Source: Enterobacterales bacterium CwR94 (GTDB taxonomy: Bacteria; Pseudomonadota; Gammaproteobacteria; Enterobacterales; Enterobacteriaceae). Taken from it: DNA of 64,000 bases. Position 1 is the first letter of the stretch. The number at the start of each line of letters is the position of its first letter. The stretch is from NCBI GenBank assembly GCA_002837195.1, contig KZ478062.1, positions 62,001-126,000 of the forward strand, written 5' to 3'. Below the pieces are notes generated by a model. It ran no database searches. It was not told the DNA's origin and saw nothing but the letters and a program-made list of their open reading frames with translations. Positions 1-11,445 of this stretch are shown piece after piece. The position numbers and the translations under genes were made by a program.

Positions 1-76
1 GGTCATTGAAGTGACCAACCGCTTTCCCGGTGGCTACTGGGAAGACCAGGGCTATAACTGGTTTGGCGGCAGTTAA
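1..76 (+). CDS. 3' end of an unidentified gene (partial)
   Basis: An open frame enters from the left edge and stops at TAA 74-76. Its last residues read VTNRFPGGYWEDQGYNWFGGS, rich in Gly, Trp and Tyr. I do not recognise the family. The stop is 22 bases before the next start, so the two genes may be co-transcribed. Only about 24 codons are visible, so even its coding status is tentative. Confidence 0.4.
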   Translation, partial: VIEVTNRFPGGYWEDQGYNWFGGS

Positions 77-98
77 TCGCAACATAAAGGAACTGAAA

Positions 99-386
99 AT
101 GAAAAAGACCATGATCGCCGTAATGACTGCATCCATGTTAATGGCTTCCGGTGCCTGGGCCGCCGACGCGATGAGCAAGGATGCCATGAAAAAAGATGAA
201 ATGAGCCAGATGTCCCATGACGGCATGAAGAAAGACAACATGGGTAAAGACGGTATGAAAAAGGATGCCATGGGTAAAGACGGCATGAAGAAAGATCACA
301 TGGGCAAAGAGGGCATGAAAAAGGACGCCATGGGTAAAGATGAAATGAAGAAAGACAACATGGCGAAAGATGGCATGAGCCACTAA
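99..386 (+). CDS. Exported pentapeptide MxKDx repeat protein
   Basis: A 95-residue protein with a signal peptide (MKKTMIAVMTASMLMASGAWA, cut before ADAMS) followed by about 65 residues of near-perfect five-residue units: MKKDx, MGKDG and variants such as MGKEG. It matches the family known as pentapeptide MXKDX repeat protein, whose function is not established. The start at 99 is chosen because it begins the signal peptide and has AAAGG 8 bases upstream; an upstream in-frame ATG at 30 would overlap the preceding gene. The mature part is almost only Met, Lys, Asp and Gly, so it is probably disordered, periplasmic and possibly metal-binding (inference from Met and Asp content). Confidence 0.85.
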   Translation: MKKTMIAVMTASMLMASGAWAADAMSKDAMKKDEMSQMSHDGMKKDNMGKDGMKKDAMGKDGMKKDHMGKEGMKKDAMGKDEMKKDNMAKDGMSH

Positions 387-392
387 ACAGCC

Positions 393-421
393 TGCGCCGG
401 ATATCCCTCATATCCGGCGCA
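393..421. terminator. 12-bp hairpin after the MxKDx gene
   Basis: TGCGCCGGATAT and ATATCCGGCGCA form a perfect stem with a CCCTC loop, seven bases after the stop codon. No T-run follows on either strand, so it is either a weak terminator or an mRNA 3' stabiliser. Confidence 0.5.
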
Positions 422-523
422 ATCACGTAAAATCCCGAAAAGGGCGAGTCTGTTGATCGCAGGCTGGTCAATGTGAGCGGAATCGCGTTAGCATGACGTA
501 AAACTCGACACGATGAGGGCGTT

Positions 524-1342
524 ATGGCGATTAAACTGATTGCAATTGATATGGATGGCACGCTGCTAAATCCGCAGCATGAAATCACACCGCGCGTTAA
601 AAAGGCGATTCAGGCAGCGCGTGAGCGCGGTGTTACGGTGGTATTAGCAACCGGGCGTCCTTATGTGGGTGTGCAAAATTATCTGATGGAGTTGGGGCTG
701 AATGAGCCGGGCCAATATTGCATCACGAACAATGGTGCGTTGGTACAAAAGGCTGATACAGGCGAATGCGTGGCAGAAGTGACGCTCAGCTTTCAGGAGT
801 TTCTGGATTTCTCCCGCCTTGCCGACGAATTAGGCGTACATTTCCATGCGATGGATAAATCGTTCCTCTACACCCCGAATAAAGACATCAGCGAGTTTAC
901 GGTGCATGAAGCGGCGCTGACCGGCATTCCATTGCGCTATCGTGCCCTGGATGAGATGGACAGCAGCACGCGCTTTCCTAAAGTCATGATGATTGATAAG
1001 CCCTCTCTCTTGGATGCCGCCATCGCCCGTATCCCTGAGAGCCTGAAACAGCAGTACACCATCCTGAAAAGCGCCCCTTTCTATTTGGAAATTCTTGACC
1101 GTCGCGTCAATAAAGGCACGGGCGTTGGCCAGTTAGCAGAAAAACTGGGTATCGCGCCGGAAGAGGTGATGGCGCTTGGCGATCAGGAAAACGATTTAGC
1201 CATGATTGAATACGCAGGTTATGGCGTGGCGATGGGCAATGCAGTGGACAGTGTGAAAGCCATTACGCCTTATCACACAGCGACCAATATGGAAGATGGC
1301 GTTGCATTGGCGATTGAAAAGTACGTGCTTAATATCGCCTGA
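524..1342 (+). CDS. yidA: Sugar-phosphate phosphatase YidA (HAD family)
   Basis: A 272-residue Cof-type haloacid-dehalogenase phosphatase, close to the 270 residues of E. coli YidA, which removes phosphate from sugar phosphates and related small molecules in the cytoplasm. Motif I is DMDGTLL with nucleophile Asp9 and acid/base Asp11; motif II is the T in VLATGRP; motif IV is GDQENDLAMIEYAG near residue 225. The cap domain fills the middle. GAGGG lies 6 bases before the ATG. It converges on recG, with stop codons meeting at 1342/1343 and no spacer. Confidence 0.93.
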   Translation: MAIKLIAIDMDGTLLNPQHEITPRVKKAIQAARERGVTVVLATGRPYVGVQNYLMELGLNEPGQYCITNNGALVQKADTGECVAEVTLSFQEFLDFSRLADELGVHFHAMDKSFLYTPNKDISEFTVHEAALTGIPLRYRALDEMDSSTRFPKVMMIDKPSLLDAAIARIPESLKQQYTILKSAPFYLEILDRRVNKGTGVGQLAEKLGIAPEEVMALGDQENDLAMIEYAGYGVAMGNAVDSVKAITPYHTATNMEDGVALAIEKYVLNIA

Positions 1343-3424
1343 TCAGGCGTTGGAATAGCGTTCCGTCTCAGGCAGCCAGCGAGCAATCAGTGCGTCTGCC
1401 TGTTGCGGATAGCGTTCATGAATATGACGGGCAGCGCGCTGCACCTCAGGGATCACGGCCTGATCGCGAAGTAAATCAGCCACCCGAAACTCGGCATTCC
1501 CCGTTTGACGCGTACCCAGTAGTTCTCCGGGACCGCGGATTTCTAAATCACGCTGAGCAATAACAAAGCCATCGTTGCTGTCTCGCAGGACCTGCAGGCG
1601 TTTTTGCGCGGTTTGGCTGAGCGGCGATTTATACAGCAGAACGCAGTGTGAAGCGACGGCCCCACGGCCCACTCGCCCGCGTAACTGGTGCAACTGTGCC
1701 AGTCCCAGACGCTCAGGGTTTTCGATAATCATCAAACTGGCATTCGGGACATCCACCCCGACTTCAATAACGGTGGTTGCAATCAGCAAATGGATTTCTC
1801 CCTGCTTAAATGCCTGCATGACTGCCTGTTTTTCGGCGGGTTTCATACGGCCATGCACCAGACCAACCTGTAAATCAGGCAGCGCAATTTTTAGCGCCTC
1901 CCAGCTGGCCTCAGCGGCCTGTGCCTCCAGCACCTCTGATTCTTCAATCAGCGTACAAACCCAATAGGCCTGACGACCTTCTTCTGCGCAGGCGCGTCTG
2001 ACGCGATCGATAATTTCGTCGCGGCGGGTATCCGAAATCGCCACAGTGGTCACTGGCGTACGGCCAGGTGGAAGTTCGTCAATCGTGGAGGTATCCAGAT
2101 CGGCGTAGGCGGTCATGGCCAGAGTGCGTGGAATGGGGGTTGCGGTCATGATCAATTGATGGGGGTGAAAGCCTTGTGCTTCGCCTTTTTCCCACAGCGC
2201 TAACCGTTGGTGGACGCCAAATCGATGCTGTTCATCGATAATGACCAACGCAAGGCCATTAAACTGAATCTGTTCCTGGAACATCGCATGGGTGCCGACC
2301 ACCATGGCGACCTCACCGTTGGCGATGGCCTCTTGCTGTGCCTGGCGTGCTTTGCCTTTCTGTTTACCCGCTAGCCAGCCAACCTCGAGTCCCAGAGGGG
2401 CCAGCCATTGGCGAAAGTTGTTTGCATGCTGTTCTGCCAATAATTCAGTGGGGGCCATCAGTGCGACTTGTTTGCCGTAAGCAATAACGTTTAAGGCGGC
2501 CAGCGCTGCCACTAACGTTTTTCCCGACCCCACATCACCTTGCACCAGGCGCATCATGGGATAGTCACGGGTAAGATCTTGCTCGATTTCTTTCACCACG
2601 CGAGACTGCGCGCCTGTGGGTTTGAACGGCAAAGCGGCCAGCAGTTGATCGCTGAGCTGGTGGTTCGCTGGCATAGACAACGCATGATGGCGCTGAGCGC
2701 CAGCCCGCACCGCGAGCATGCTCAGGTTGTGTGCTAATAACTCTTCAAAAATCAGTCGCTTTTGTGCTGGGTGCTGCCCGCTCTGTAAATCTTCAAGCTG
2801 CATATCCGGCGGTGGCCGATGCAACGTGCGCAGAGCATCGGGCAAACTCATCATCCCCTGATGCAGTGAGGGGGGAAGCAATTCGGCAATTGCACAGGTC
2901 TCAAGCAGCGTCAAAGCCTGATCGGTCAGATTGCGCAGTGTCGCCTGGCGAATCCCTTCGGTAGTGGAATAGACCGGAGTCAGTGTTTCTTGCAACTCGG
3001 TGGTACTGTTCTCACCCTGCACGCGGTATTCGGGATGGATAATCTCTCCCCCGCGTTGACCGCGGCGAATCTCACCGTAAGCCGTAACACGGCGGCCGGG
3101 GGCAAGGCTGTTTTTCATCCCGGCATTAAAATTAAAAAACCGCAGTGTGAGCGAACCCGTACCATCACTGATTTGACAAACCAGCATACGACGACGGCCA
3201 AAGGTGATCTCACTGTTTAACACCTCACCTTCAACCGTGGCCCAAATGCCAGGTAGCAGGTCATTGATGGCGTACAGTTTGGTGCGGTCTTCATAACGCA
3301 GTGGAAGATGAAGCAGGAGGTCTTGCAGCGTGTGCAGGCCCAATTTGGCTAACTTGCCCGCCTGGCTGGCACCCACGCCGGAAAGCGTGCTTAACGGGAT
3401 GGCATCCAGCAGGCGGCCTTTCAT
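1343..3424 (-). CDS. recG: ATP-dependent DNA helicase RecG
   Basis: A 693-residue branch-migration helicase that remodels stalled forks and Holliday junctions, the same length as E. coli RecG. An N-terminal wedge/OB domain is followed by a superfamily 2 core: Walker A GDVGSGKT, the DEQH box, TATPIPRTL, and the C-terminal RGRVGRG motif VI, ending ETERYSNA. The start at 3424 (MKGRLLDAIPL) matches the family; the frame stays open 10 codons further up but only inside trmH. ATG overlaps the trmH stop as ATGA, indicating translational coupling. Last gene of the gmk-rpoZ-spoT-trmH-recG operon. Confidence 0.96.
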   Translation of the reverse strand: MKGRLLDAIPLSTLSGVGASQAGKLAKLGLHTLQDLLLHLPLRYEDRTKLYAINDLLPGIWATVEGEVLNSEITFGRRRMLVCQISDGTGSLTLRFFNFNAGMKNSLAPGRRVTAYGEIRRGQRGGEIIHPEYRVQGENSTTELQETLTPVYSTTEGIRQATLRNLTDQALTLLETCAIAELLPPSLHQGMMSLPDALRTLHRPPPDMQLEDLQSGQHPAQKRLIFEELLAHNLSMLAVRAGAQRHHALSMPANHQLSDQLLAALPFKPTGAQSRVVKEIEQDLTRDYPMMRLVQGDVGSGKTLVAALAALNVIAYGKQVALMAPTELLAEQHANNFRQWLAPLGLEVGWLAGKQKGKARQAQQEAIANGEVAMVVGTHAMFQEQIQFNGLALVIIDEQHRFGVHQRLALWEKGEAQGFHPHQLIMTATPIPRTLAMTAYADLDTSTIDELPPGRTPVTTVAISDTRRDEIIDRVRRACAEEGRQAYWVCTLIEESEVLEAQAAEASWEALKIALPDLQVGLVHGRMKPAEKQAVMQAFKQGEIHLLIATTVIEVGVDVPNASLMIIENPERLGLAQLHQLRGRVGRGAVASHCVLLYKSPLSQTAQKRLQVLRDSNDGFVIAQRDLEIRGPGELLGTRQTGNAEFRVADLLRDQAVIPEVQRAARHIHERYPQQADALIARWLPETERYSNA

Positions 3425-4116
3425 TTGATTTTCGCCGCTTGCATCGTTGCCCACCAGGCAGGGTCTGCAACAACCTCTCCCTGATCGTTGATGAACGGAT
3501 AAGGCAACTGTTTCTGTTTTGCGACCCGCGCCAGCACGGGATAGCCCCCTTCAAACAGCAATCGCTGCTGTTCGGCTTCATCAAGCAAACAGGTTTCACG
3601 CTGATACATGCCGGCATTTTGCCGCTGACGCTGCGCTTCGTAGAGAATCAACGCCGATGCGACAGAAACATTTAATGACTGCACCATTCCCGCCATCGGA
3701 ATAATGATGTGTTGGTCTGCCAGCGCCAGGGCTTCATCGGAGATACCGGTTTTCTCCTGGCCCATCAAAATACAGGTAGGACGCGTGTAATCCACCGCAC
3801 GAAAATCAACAGCAGAGGAGGAAAGATTGGTGGCGAGAACCTGCATACCCTGGCTTTTAATATGCTGCACGGCTTCGCGGATGCTGGTGTGATTTTTTAC
3901 GGTTACCCAGCTGTTACTGCCTGCTGCGCTGGAAACCATAATGCGCATGCGATGGCCGGGCCAGACAGCATGAACCTGATGCACGCCAACAGCATCGGCT
4001 GTGCGGATAACGGCAGAAACATTGTGTGGTTTATGGACTTCTTCCATGCATACCGTCAGATCGTGCTGGCGGGCAGCAAGCATCTGACGGATTCGGGCAA
4101 AACGTTCCGAATTCAT
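3421..4116 (-). CDS. trmH: tRNA (guanosine-18-2'-O)-methyltransferase TrmH
   Basis: A 231-residue SPOUT methyltransferase that methylates the ribose of G18 in the tRNA D-loop using S-adenosylmethionine. Family motifs are visible: NVSAVIRTADAVGV near the N-terminus, LMGQEKTGIS in the middle and the knot motif IPMAGMVQSLNVSVA near residue 145. The C-terminus extends past the knot as in enterobacterial TrmH (229 residues in E. coli). It lies 3 bases after the spoT stop codon and overlaps recG by 4 bases, so it belongs to the same transcript. Confidence 0.95.
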   Translation of the reverse strand: MNSERFARIRQMLAARQHDLTVCMEEVHKPHNVSAVIRTADAVGVHQVHAVWPGHRMRIMVSSAAGSNSWVTVKNHTSIREAVQHIKSQGMQVLATNLSSSAVDFRAVDYTRPTCILMGQEKTGISDEALALADQHIIIPMAGMVQSLNVSVASALILYEAQRQRQNAGMYQRETCLLDEAEQQRLLFEGGYPVLARVAKQKQLPYPFINDQGEVVADPAWWATMQAAKIK

Positions 4117-4119
4117 GGC

Positions 4120-6234
4120 TTAGTTACGATTTCGATGAACTTTAATCACATCCGGCATCACGCGGATCTTACGCATGATATTCGCCAGATGAACGCGATC
4201 GCGTGCGGTCAGGCGAATAAAGGCGGAGTAGACACGGCCATCTTTTTCTTCGGTATTCAGGCTTTGGATATTTGAACCCGCAGTGTTAATGGCCGCCGTC
4301 AGGTTAGCCAGCGCACCCTGATGATTAAACATGTCCACTTTGATTTCAGCCACGAACTCTTGATCTGATGGCGCGTCATCCCACTCTACGGCCATAAATT
4401 TCTCAGGCTCTTTCTGGTAGCCACGGATATTTCGGCAGGATTCATGGTGAACCACCAATCCTTTACCAGGGCTGACGTGCGCCACAATAGGATCACCAGG
4501 GATTGGGCGACAGCATTTCGCAAAGGTAATCAGTACGCCATCCGCACCTTTGATCGGCAGTTTGCCACGCGTTTTCGCCGTGGGCTGCTCAGCAGGCGAT
4601 CCTGCGTGCTGCAGGTTCTTTGCCACAACCACGCTCATGGCGTTACCGAGGCCAATTTCCGCGAGCAAGTCATCCAGGCTGCTCAACTTCATGCGTTCCA
4701 GCTCGGCCTGCACATTCTCTTGCGGGATTTCAGCCAGTTTGCGGCTGCCACCGAGCGCATGGCTCAGCAGGCGTCGACCCAGGCTGACAGATTCATCACG
4801 TTTCAGGTTTTTCAATAACTGGCGAATTTTGGCGCGTGCTTTCGAACTGACCACAAAATTGAGCCAGGCCGCATTTGGACGCGCGCCGGGCGCGGTGATG
4901 ATTTCAACCGTCTGACCGCTGGTCAAGGCTTGCGAAAGTGGGTAAGGCTGTCTGTCGACGCGGGCACCCACGCAGGCATGTCCGATATCGGTATGCACAG
5001 CATAGGCAAAGTCGACCGGTGTAGCGCCTGTTGGCAGTTCGACAATGCGGCCTTCAGGCGTAAAAACGTAAATCTCATCCGGGAAGAGATCGGATTTAAC
5101 GCTTTCAATAAATTCAAACGAACTACCTGCGCTTTGTTGTAACTCAAGCAGGCTTTGCATCCAGCGCTGGGCACGAATTTGTGCCGTGGTGCTGCTTTCA
5201 CCCTGCTCTTTGTAAGCCCAGTGTGCTGCGACCCCCATTTCTGCCATTTGATCCATATCTTCGGTACGGATCTGCACTTCGACGGGGACGCCGTGTGGGC
5301 CAATCATTGAGGTGTGCAGGGATTGATAGCCGTTCGCTTTTGGGATGGCGATATAGTCTTTAACGCGGCCTGGGCGCGGCTTATACAAACTGTGCATTTG
5401 GCCCAGAACGCGATAGCAAGTATCGACATTCAGCACGATGACGCGAAAGGCGTAGATATCCATAATAGAATGGAATCGCTGCTCTTTCAGGTGCATTTTC
5501 AAGTAGATAGAGTAAAGATGCTTTTCGCGGCCAAAGACGCGACAGGCAATTCCCGCTTCCTGCAGACGCCCCTCAATTTCTGAAAGGATCTTCTGAATCA
5601 TCTCTTTACGGTTGCCGCGTGCCGCTTTCACCACTTCTTTGATAACACGATATCGGTTTGGATACAGTGCCTCAAAGCCCAGCTCTTCAAGCTCGGTTTT
5701 AAGATGATGAATACCCAATCGGTGTGCGAGAGGGCTGTAGATTTCCAGCGTTTCACGGGCAATGCGGCGGCGTTTATCTGGGCGTAAAGAGCCCAGCGTG
5801 CGCATATTATGCGTGCGGTCAGCTAACTTGATCAAAATGACGCGGATGTCTTGCACCATCGCCATGATCATTTTGCGGAAGTTTTCTGCTTGTGCTTCTT
5901 TCTTGTCGCGGAATTTCAGCTTATCGAGCTTGGAAACCCCTTCCACCAGTTCAGCAACGCTTTTGCCAAACAGCTGTTCCATGTCCTGGTAAGTCGCGGG
6001 GGTGTCTTCGATAACGTCATGCAGGAGCGCGGCCATGAGGGTTTCATAGTCGAGCTTCATTTCAGCGAGAATGCAGGCCACAGCGACCGGATGGGTGATG
6101 TATGGCTCACCGCTGGAGCGTGTCTGTCCCTCGTGAGCATCACGTGCGACAAGATAGGCTTGCTTGAGGCGCTTAATCTGCTCCTCAGGCAAGTAAGTTT
6201 CAATCAGTTGATTGAGGCTTTCAAACAGATACAA
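4120..6234 (-). CDS. spoT: Bifunctional (p)ppGpp hydrolase/synthetase SpoT
   Basis: A 704-residue RSH-family enzyme that degrades and weakly makes (p)ppGpp. The N-terminal HD hydrolase site is intact: LLHDVIEDTPAT with His72-Asp73 and Glu76-Asp77. It is followed by the synthetase-like domain (GREKHLYSIYLKM, then YKPRPGRVKDYIA), a TGS domain (DEIYVFTPEGRIVELPTGAT) and a C-terminal ACT domain (GALANLTAAINTAGSNI). Length is close to the E. coli protein. It lies 21 bases after rpoZ in the same operon, the usual enterobacterial order. Confidence 0.96.
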   Translation of the reverse strand: MYLFESLNQLIETYLPEEQIKRLKQAYLVARDAHEGQTRSSGEPYITHPVAVACILAEMKLDYETLMAALLHDVIEDTPATYQDMEQLFGKSVAELVEGVSKLDKLKFRDKKEAQAENFRKMIMAMVQDIRVILIKLADRTHNMRTLGSLRPDKRRRIARETLEIYSPLAHRLGIHHLKTELEELGFEALYPNRYRVIKEVVKAARGNRKEMIQKILSEIEGRLQEAGIACRVFGREKHLYSIYLKMHLKEQRFHSIMDIYAFRVIVLNVDTCYRVLGQMHSLYKPRPGRVKDYIAIPKANGYQSLHTSMIGPHGVPVEVQIRTEDMDQMAEMGVAAHWAYKEQGESSTTAQIRAQRWMQSLLELQQSAGSSFEFIESVKSDLFPDEIYVFTPEGRIVELPTGATPVDFAYAVHTDIGHACVGARVDRQPYPLSQALTSGQTVEIITAPGARPNAAWLNFVVSSKARAKIRQLLKNLKRDESVSLGRRLLSHALGGSRKLAEIPQENVQAELERMKLSSLDDLLAEIGLGNAMSVVVAKNLQHAGSPAEQPTAKTRGKLPIKGADGVLITFAKCCRPIPGDPIVAHVSPGKGLVVHHESCRNIRGYQKEPEKFMAVEWDDAPSDQEFVAEIKVDMFNHQGALANLTAAINTAGSNIQSLNTEEKDGRVYSAFIRLTARDRVHLANIMRKIRVMPDVIKVHRNRN

Positions 6235-6255
6235 GGCAGGCCTTCCGGCAGCAAA

Positions 6256-6531
6256 TTAACGACGACCTTCAGCGATAGCGGTGACTGCCTGTAATTCAGC
6301 GGCTTCCTGCTCTTGCTGTTCCTGACGATCACGCACATCCAGAATCTGGTTGGTGATCAAACCTTCTTCGATTTCACGCAGAGCGATGACAGTTGGCTTG
6401 TCGTTCTCTTCGGGAACCAGCGGATCCTTGCCGCCAACCTGCATCTGACGTGCGCGACGCGCTGCGACCAGAACCAGGTCAAAACGGTTACCAATATTTT
6501 CTACGGCGTCCTGAACGGTTACGCGTGCCAT
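6256..6531 (-). CDS. rpoZ: RNA polymerase omega subunit
   Basis: A 91-residue omega subunit that clamps the beta' subunit and helps assembly of RNA polymerase; together with ppGpp and DksA it shapes the stringent response, which fits its position directly before spoT. The sequence begins [23 protein letters not shown] and ends [10 protein letters not shown], and carries the conserved RRARQMQ segment. Length equals E. coli RpoZ. It is separated from gmk by 53 bases. Confidence 0.96.
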   Translation of the reverse strand: MARVTVQDAVENIGNRFDLVLVAARRARQMQVGGKDPLVPEENDKPTVIALREIEEGLITNQILDVRDRQEQQEQEAAELQAVTAIAEGRR

Positions 6532-6584
6532 AAGTGTGATACTCCACGGGTGACGAAATGACTCGGCATAATACTGAGTTGTTC

Positions 6585-7208
6585 TCAGTCTGCCAACAGT
6601 TTGCTGATTAATGCATCATGGCGCAGCTTTTGCCGGCCCATGCGCAGACGTTCAGCGCGAATGATGTTTTTCAAATCGGACAGGGCCAAATCGAAATCAT
6701 CATTAACAATCAAGTAATCGTACTCAGCGTAATGGCTCATTTCAGACACAGCTTGCGCCATGCGACGAGCAATCACGTCTTCACTGTCCTGACCGCGGCC
6801 ACGTAGGCGGCGATCTAACTCATCTTTAGACGGCGGCAACACGAAAATGCTGCGTGCTTGCGGCATGCGTTCACGAATTTGTTTCGCGCCTTGCCAGTCA
6901 ATATCCAGGAACACATCAACGCCGGTCGACAGCACTTGCTCAATCGCTTTGCGCGATGTGCCGTAATAATTGCCGAACACTTCTGCATGCTCCAGAAAGG
7001 CATCTTCCTTAATCATTTGACGAAATGCGTCATGATTAACGAAGTAATAGTGCTCACCGTGGTTTTCCCCCGGGCGAATACCGCGCGTGGTGTGGGAAAT
7101 CGACACTTGGGTGTCGTACAACGGTTGTGTTTTTAACAGGGCCTGAATCAGGCTGGATTTTCCTGCACCGCTGGGAGCAGAAACAATAAATAAGGTGCCT
7201 TGCGCCAT
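6585..7208 (-). CDS. gmk: Guanylate kinase
   Basis: A 207-residue kinase that phosphorylates GMP to GDP with ATP. The P-loop [11 protein letters not shown] lies near residue 10; the GMP-binding region contains [11 protein letters not shown] and [12 protein letters not shown], and the lid carries the RRLRGRGQD segment. The frame continues 78 codons further upstream, but the start at 7208 ([14 protein letters not shown]) is the family start; the extra stretch has no homology to the fold and would run to within 12 bases of ligB. First gene of the operon that ends with recG, divergent from ligB. Confidence 0.95.
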   Translation of the reverse strand: MAQGTLFIVSAPSGAGKSSLIQALLKTQPLYDTQVSISHTTRGIRPGENHGEHYYFVNHDAFRQMIKEDAFLEHAEVFGNYYGTSRKAIEQVLSTGVDVFLDIDWQGAKQIRERMPQARSIFVLPPSKDELDRRLRGRGQDSEDVIARRMAQAVSEMSHYAEYDYLIVNDDFDLALSDLKNIIRAERLRMGRQKLRHDALISKLLAD

Positions 7209-7435
7209 GAGTCTATGCGTTTTCTTAATGCGGAGTTTATTTCCTGCACAGTATACACGGCTTACTCCACAGATGCAGCGTTTGTCAGGCTGCGGGGCAA
7301 TTTTCTCCTCATTCTTCGTGCCGCTATCCAAAGAAACCGTAAATGCTGCAACAGCGCATGCATTATTACGAGGCTTTTCCCAGACGTAACTTTTCCCCGT
7401 CGCAAAGCGCAAGGCGTTCCTTTGTAATGGGCTGA

Positions 7436-9743
<2,308 letters not shown>

Positions 9744-9941
9744 AGTTAAAGCTCCCGATGATCGGCGGCAAGACTGACGATTCTGTTAACTAAATACAAC
9801 CTAATTATTTTAACGGATTGTGCGTGATATCAGATTTTTTCAATAACAGCTAAAGATTCTTACCTGTGAGAGTTAAGAGTTTTCTTGTTAGTGTCGCTTT
9901 GTGCTGATAGACAGTCATGGCTATCGGAGGCCGACAAGTTA

Positions 9942-10646
9942 ATGAATAACACAAAATCTGAAATAATTACTTATGCATCAGATTGTTATGCGGCAATTGG
10001 GCTAGATCGTGTATTGGATAATCTGGATGAGCCTGTCACTGCTCACTCGGCAAATACGTTGCACGATATTGCGCTCATGTGTGAAAAACGTCGGCCTGCA
10101 CTGGTGATTTATGTTTTCCATGAAAATATGGATCTCAACGGTGTTTTAACGCACCTCTTAGAGCAACATACCCGCTTCCCCGACCTTCGAAGCCTGGTGA
10201 TTACCAAAAAGCTGTTTCCTCTTTTCTCTGGCTTATCACGCCACCTGATGGGGCTAAAAGTCGCTTCACTGCATCTGCCGCTTTCGGAACTTGGGTGGAT
10301 AATTTCCGCCGAGCTTATGCGCATGAATTGCGACTATCAGATGGAGCCTTGTGCCGATATCATGCTGCCCGATCGCCATCTTAAAATTTTGCAGTTGCTC
10401 GCCTGGTCAATGTCGACTGACCAGGTTGCAATGCTATTGGGGATCTCTGGTAAAACAGCAAATGCGCATAAGTTGAATGCCCTGGCCCGCCTACATGTTC
10501 AAAGCAAAAGCGATATAGCCGATTTATGGATTGTGGCCGATGAACTGCGCATGGTGATCAACGTGCTGCGTTACTCGCGTACTCAATACCCGGTACCGAG
10601 AACAGAACCTGTTCCTGCTGGAAATGTTTACGCGATGATCTCTTAA
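9942..10646 (+). CDS. LuxR-type DNA-binding regulator with receiver-like N-terminus
   Basis: A 234-residue protein. The C-terminal third is a LuxR/GerE helix-turn-helix: ILQLLAWSMSTDQVAMLLG then ISGKTANAHKLNALARL, close to the RcsB/FimZ type. The N-terminal half has alternating hydrophobic strands and helices like a response-regulator receiver, but the strand that should end in the phosphoacceptor Asp reads ALVIYVFHEN, so phosphorylation is unlikely. The start at 9942 is preceded by CGGAGG. It sits between yicG and yicC, where E. coli has dinD, 70 bases before an orphan gene in the same direction. Target genes are unknown. Confidence 0.75.
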   Translation: MNNTKSEIITYASDCYAAIGLDRVLDNLDEPVTAHSANTLHDIALMCEKRRPALVIYVFHENMDLNGVLTHLLEQHTRFPDLRSLVITKKLFPLFSGLSRHLMGLKVASLHLPLSELGWIISAELMRMNCDYQMEPCADIMLPDRHLKILQLLAWSMSTDQVAMLLGISGKTANAHKLNALARLHVQSKSDIADLWIVADELRMVINVLRYSRTQYPVPRTEPVPAGNVYAMIS

Positions 10647-10716
10647 CGCGTAAAAATTCCGCCTGTAAGCGTGATAATGCGATACATTCATCGTGAATTG
10701 CGTTCAAGGAGGGGTT

Positions 10717-11424
10717 ATGCCACGCGTTGTTTTTTCAATGAGCCGGGCCTTGTTGACCTGGCTCGATATCAAATTGCCTTGGATGCCACAGGAAAACAGT
10801 AAACGACGTGGTATGGAAACGCTGACGTCTGATGAATCAGTGGTTTCCTGGCAGTGCGATATTTATCCCTTATCAAAACGTGACGTGCTCATCATTGCGA
10901 TGGAAGCACACAGTCGCTATTCGGTGCTCATCCCCTTCACCAATCCGGTTCCAATGGATACGTTGCTGAGTGAAATCCTTGCCTGCTGGGAAGGCCATTT
11001 TGCGGCGATGGCCGTTAATTTAGATATTGTCGAAGAAGAACTGGCAGTGGCGCTGTTTATGGGGTTTCGCAGTCAGGATTTCCATCTGGAGTGCTATCAA
11101 AACAGTGACCGCAGTTTGCAAGGGTATATCCGTGAAAATTTTTATCAGATTGATAATCTGCTGGAAGATAACGTGGAGCCGATGACCTCTGATTACATTC
11201 ACTATCTTGAAGAAGAGTTAAATTCTTCGCCACGCCATCTCCTTGGACGCGTGCAAAGCGAGCACCGTTTTCTTAAAAGTAACCTGCTGCGATTTGCTGC
11301 AGAGTGCGTCTCTGAAGAGGGGTTGGATGATGCGATTGCTCAGCAACTCCTAAAATTGAATCAACTCTCATCCGTATCCGAGCCCGAAATCGTGCCCGTT
11401 CGTGGCAATAAAACGCTTCACTAA
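10717..11424 (+). CDS. Conserved hypothetical protein (orphan, downstream of LuxR-type gene)
   Basis: A 235-residue protein of unknown function, well supported as coding by AAGGAGGGG 4 bases before the ATG and a terminator at its end. No signal peptide or membrane segment is evident. The chain is acidic and helix-rich in the second half (for example NLLEDNVEPM and YLEEELNSS), with a possible single-strand core earlier (RDVLIIAMEAHSRYSVLIPF). Its direction and the 70-base gap suggest joint expression with the LuxR-type gene at 9942. I do not recognise the family. Confidence 0.7.
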   Translation: MPRVVFSMSRALLTWLDIKLPWMPQENSKRRGMETLTSDESVVSWQCDIYPLSKRDVLIIAMEAHSRYSVLIPFTNPVPMDTLLSEILACWEGHFAAMAVNLDIVEEELAVALFMGFRSQDFHLECYQNSDRSLQGYIRENFYQIDNLLEDNVEPMTSDYIHYLEEELNSSPRHLLGRVQSEHRFLKSNLLRFAAECVSEEGLDDAIAQQLLKLNQLSSVSEPEIVPVRGNKTLH

Positions 11425-11438
11425 AAGTGAAGCGTTTT
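11410..11438. terminator. Bidirectional terminator between the orphan gene and yicC
   Basis: AAAACGCTTCACT and AGTGAAGCGTTTT form a 13-bp stem with an AAA loop. The T-run or A-run on each arm lets it serve both convergent genes. The stop codon of the upstream gene (11422-11424) lies inside the hairpin. Confidence 0.9.
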
Positions 11439-11445
11439 CATCGAA

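Noticed and set aside
73-588. Long minus-strand frames opposite the MxKDx gene
   Set aside because: They mirror the repeat sequence of the plus-strand gene, have no SD and give Cys/Ser/His-rich low-complexity products.
3291-3675. Frames on both strands across the trmH-recG junction
   Set aside because: They are shadows of two well-recognised genes in other frames and have no start signals or homology.
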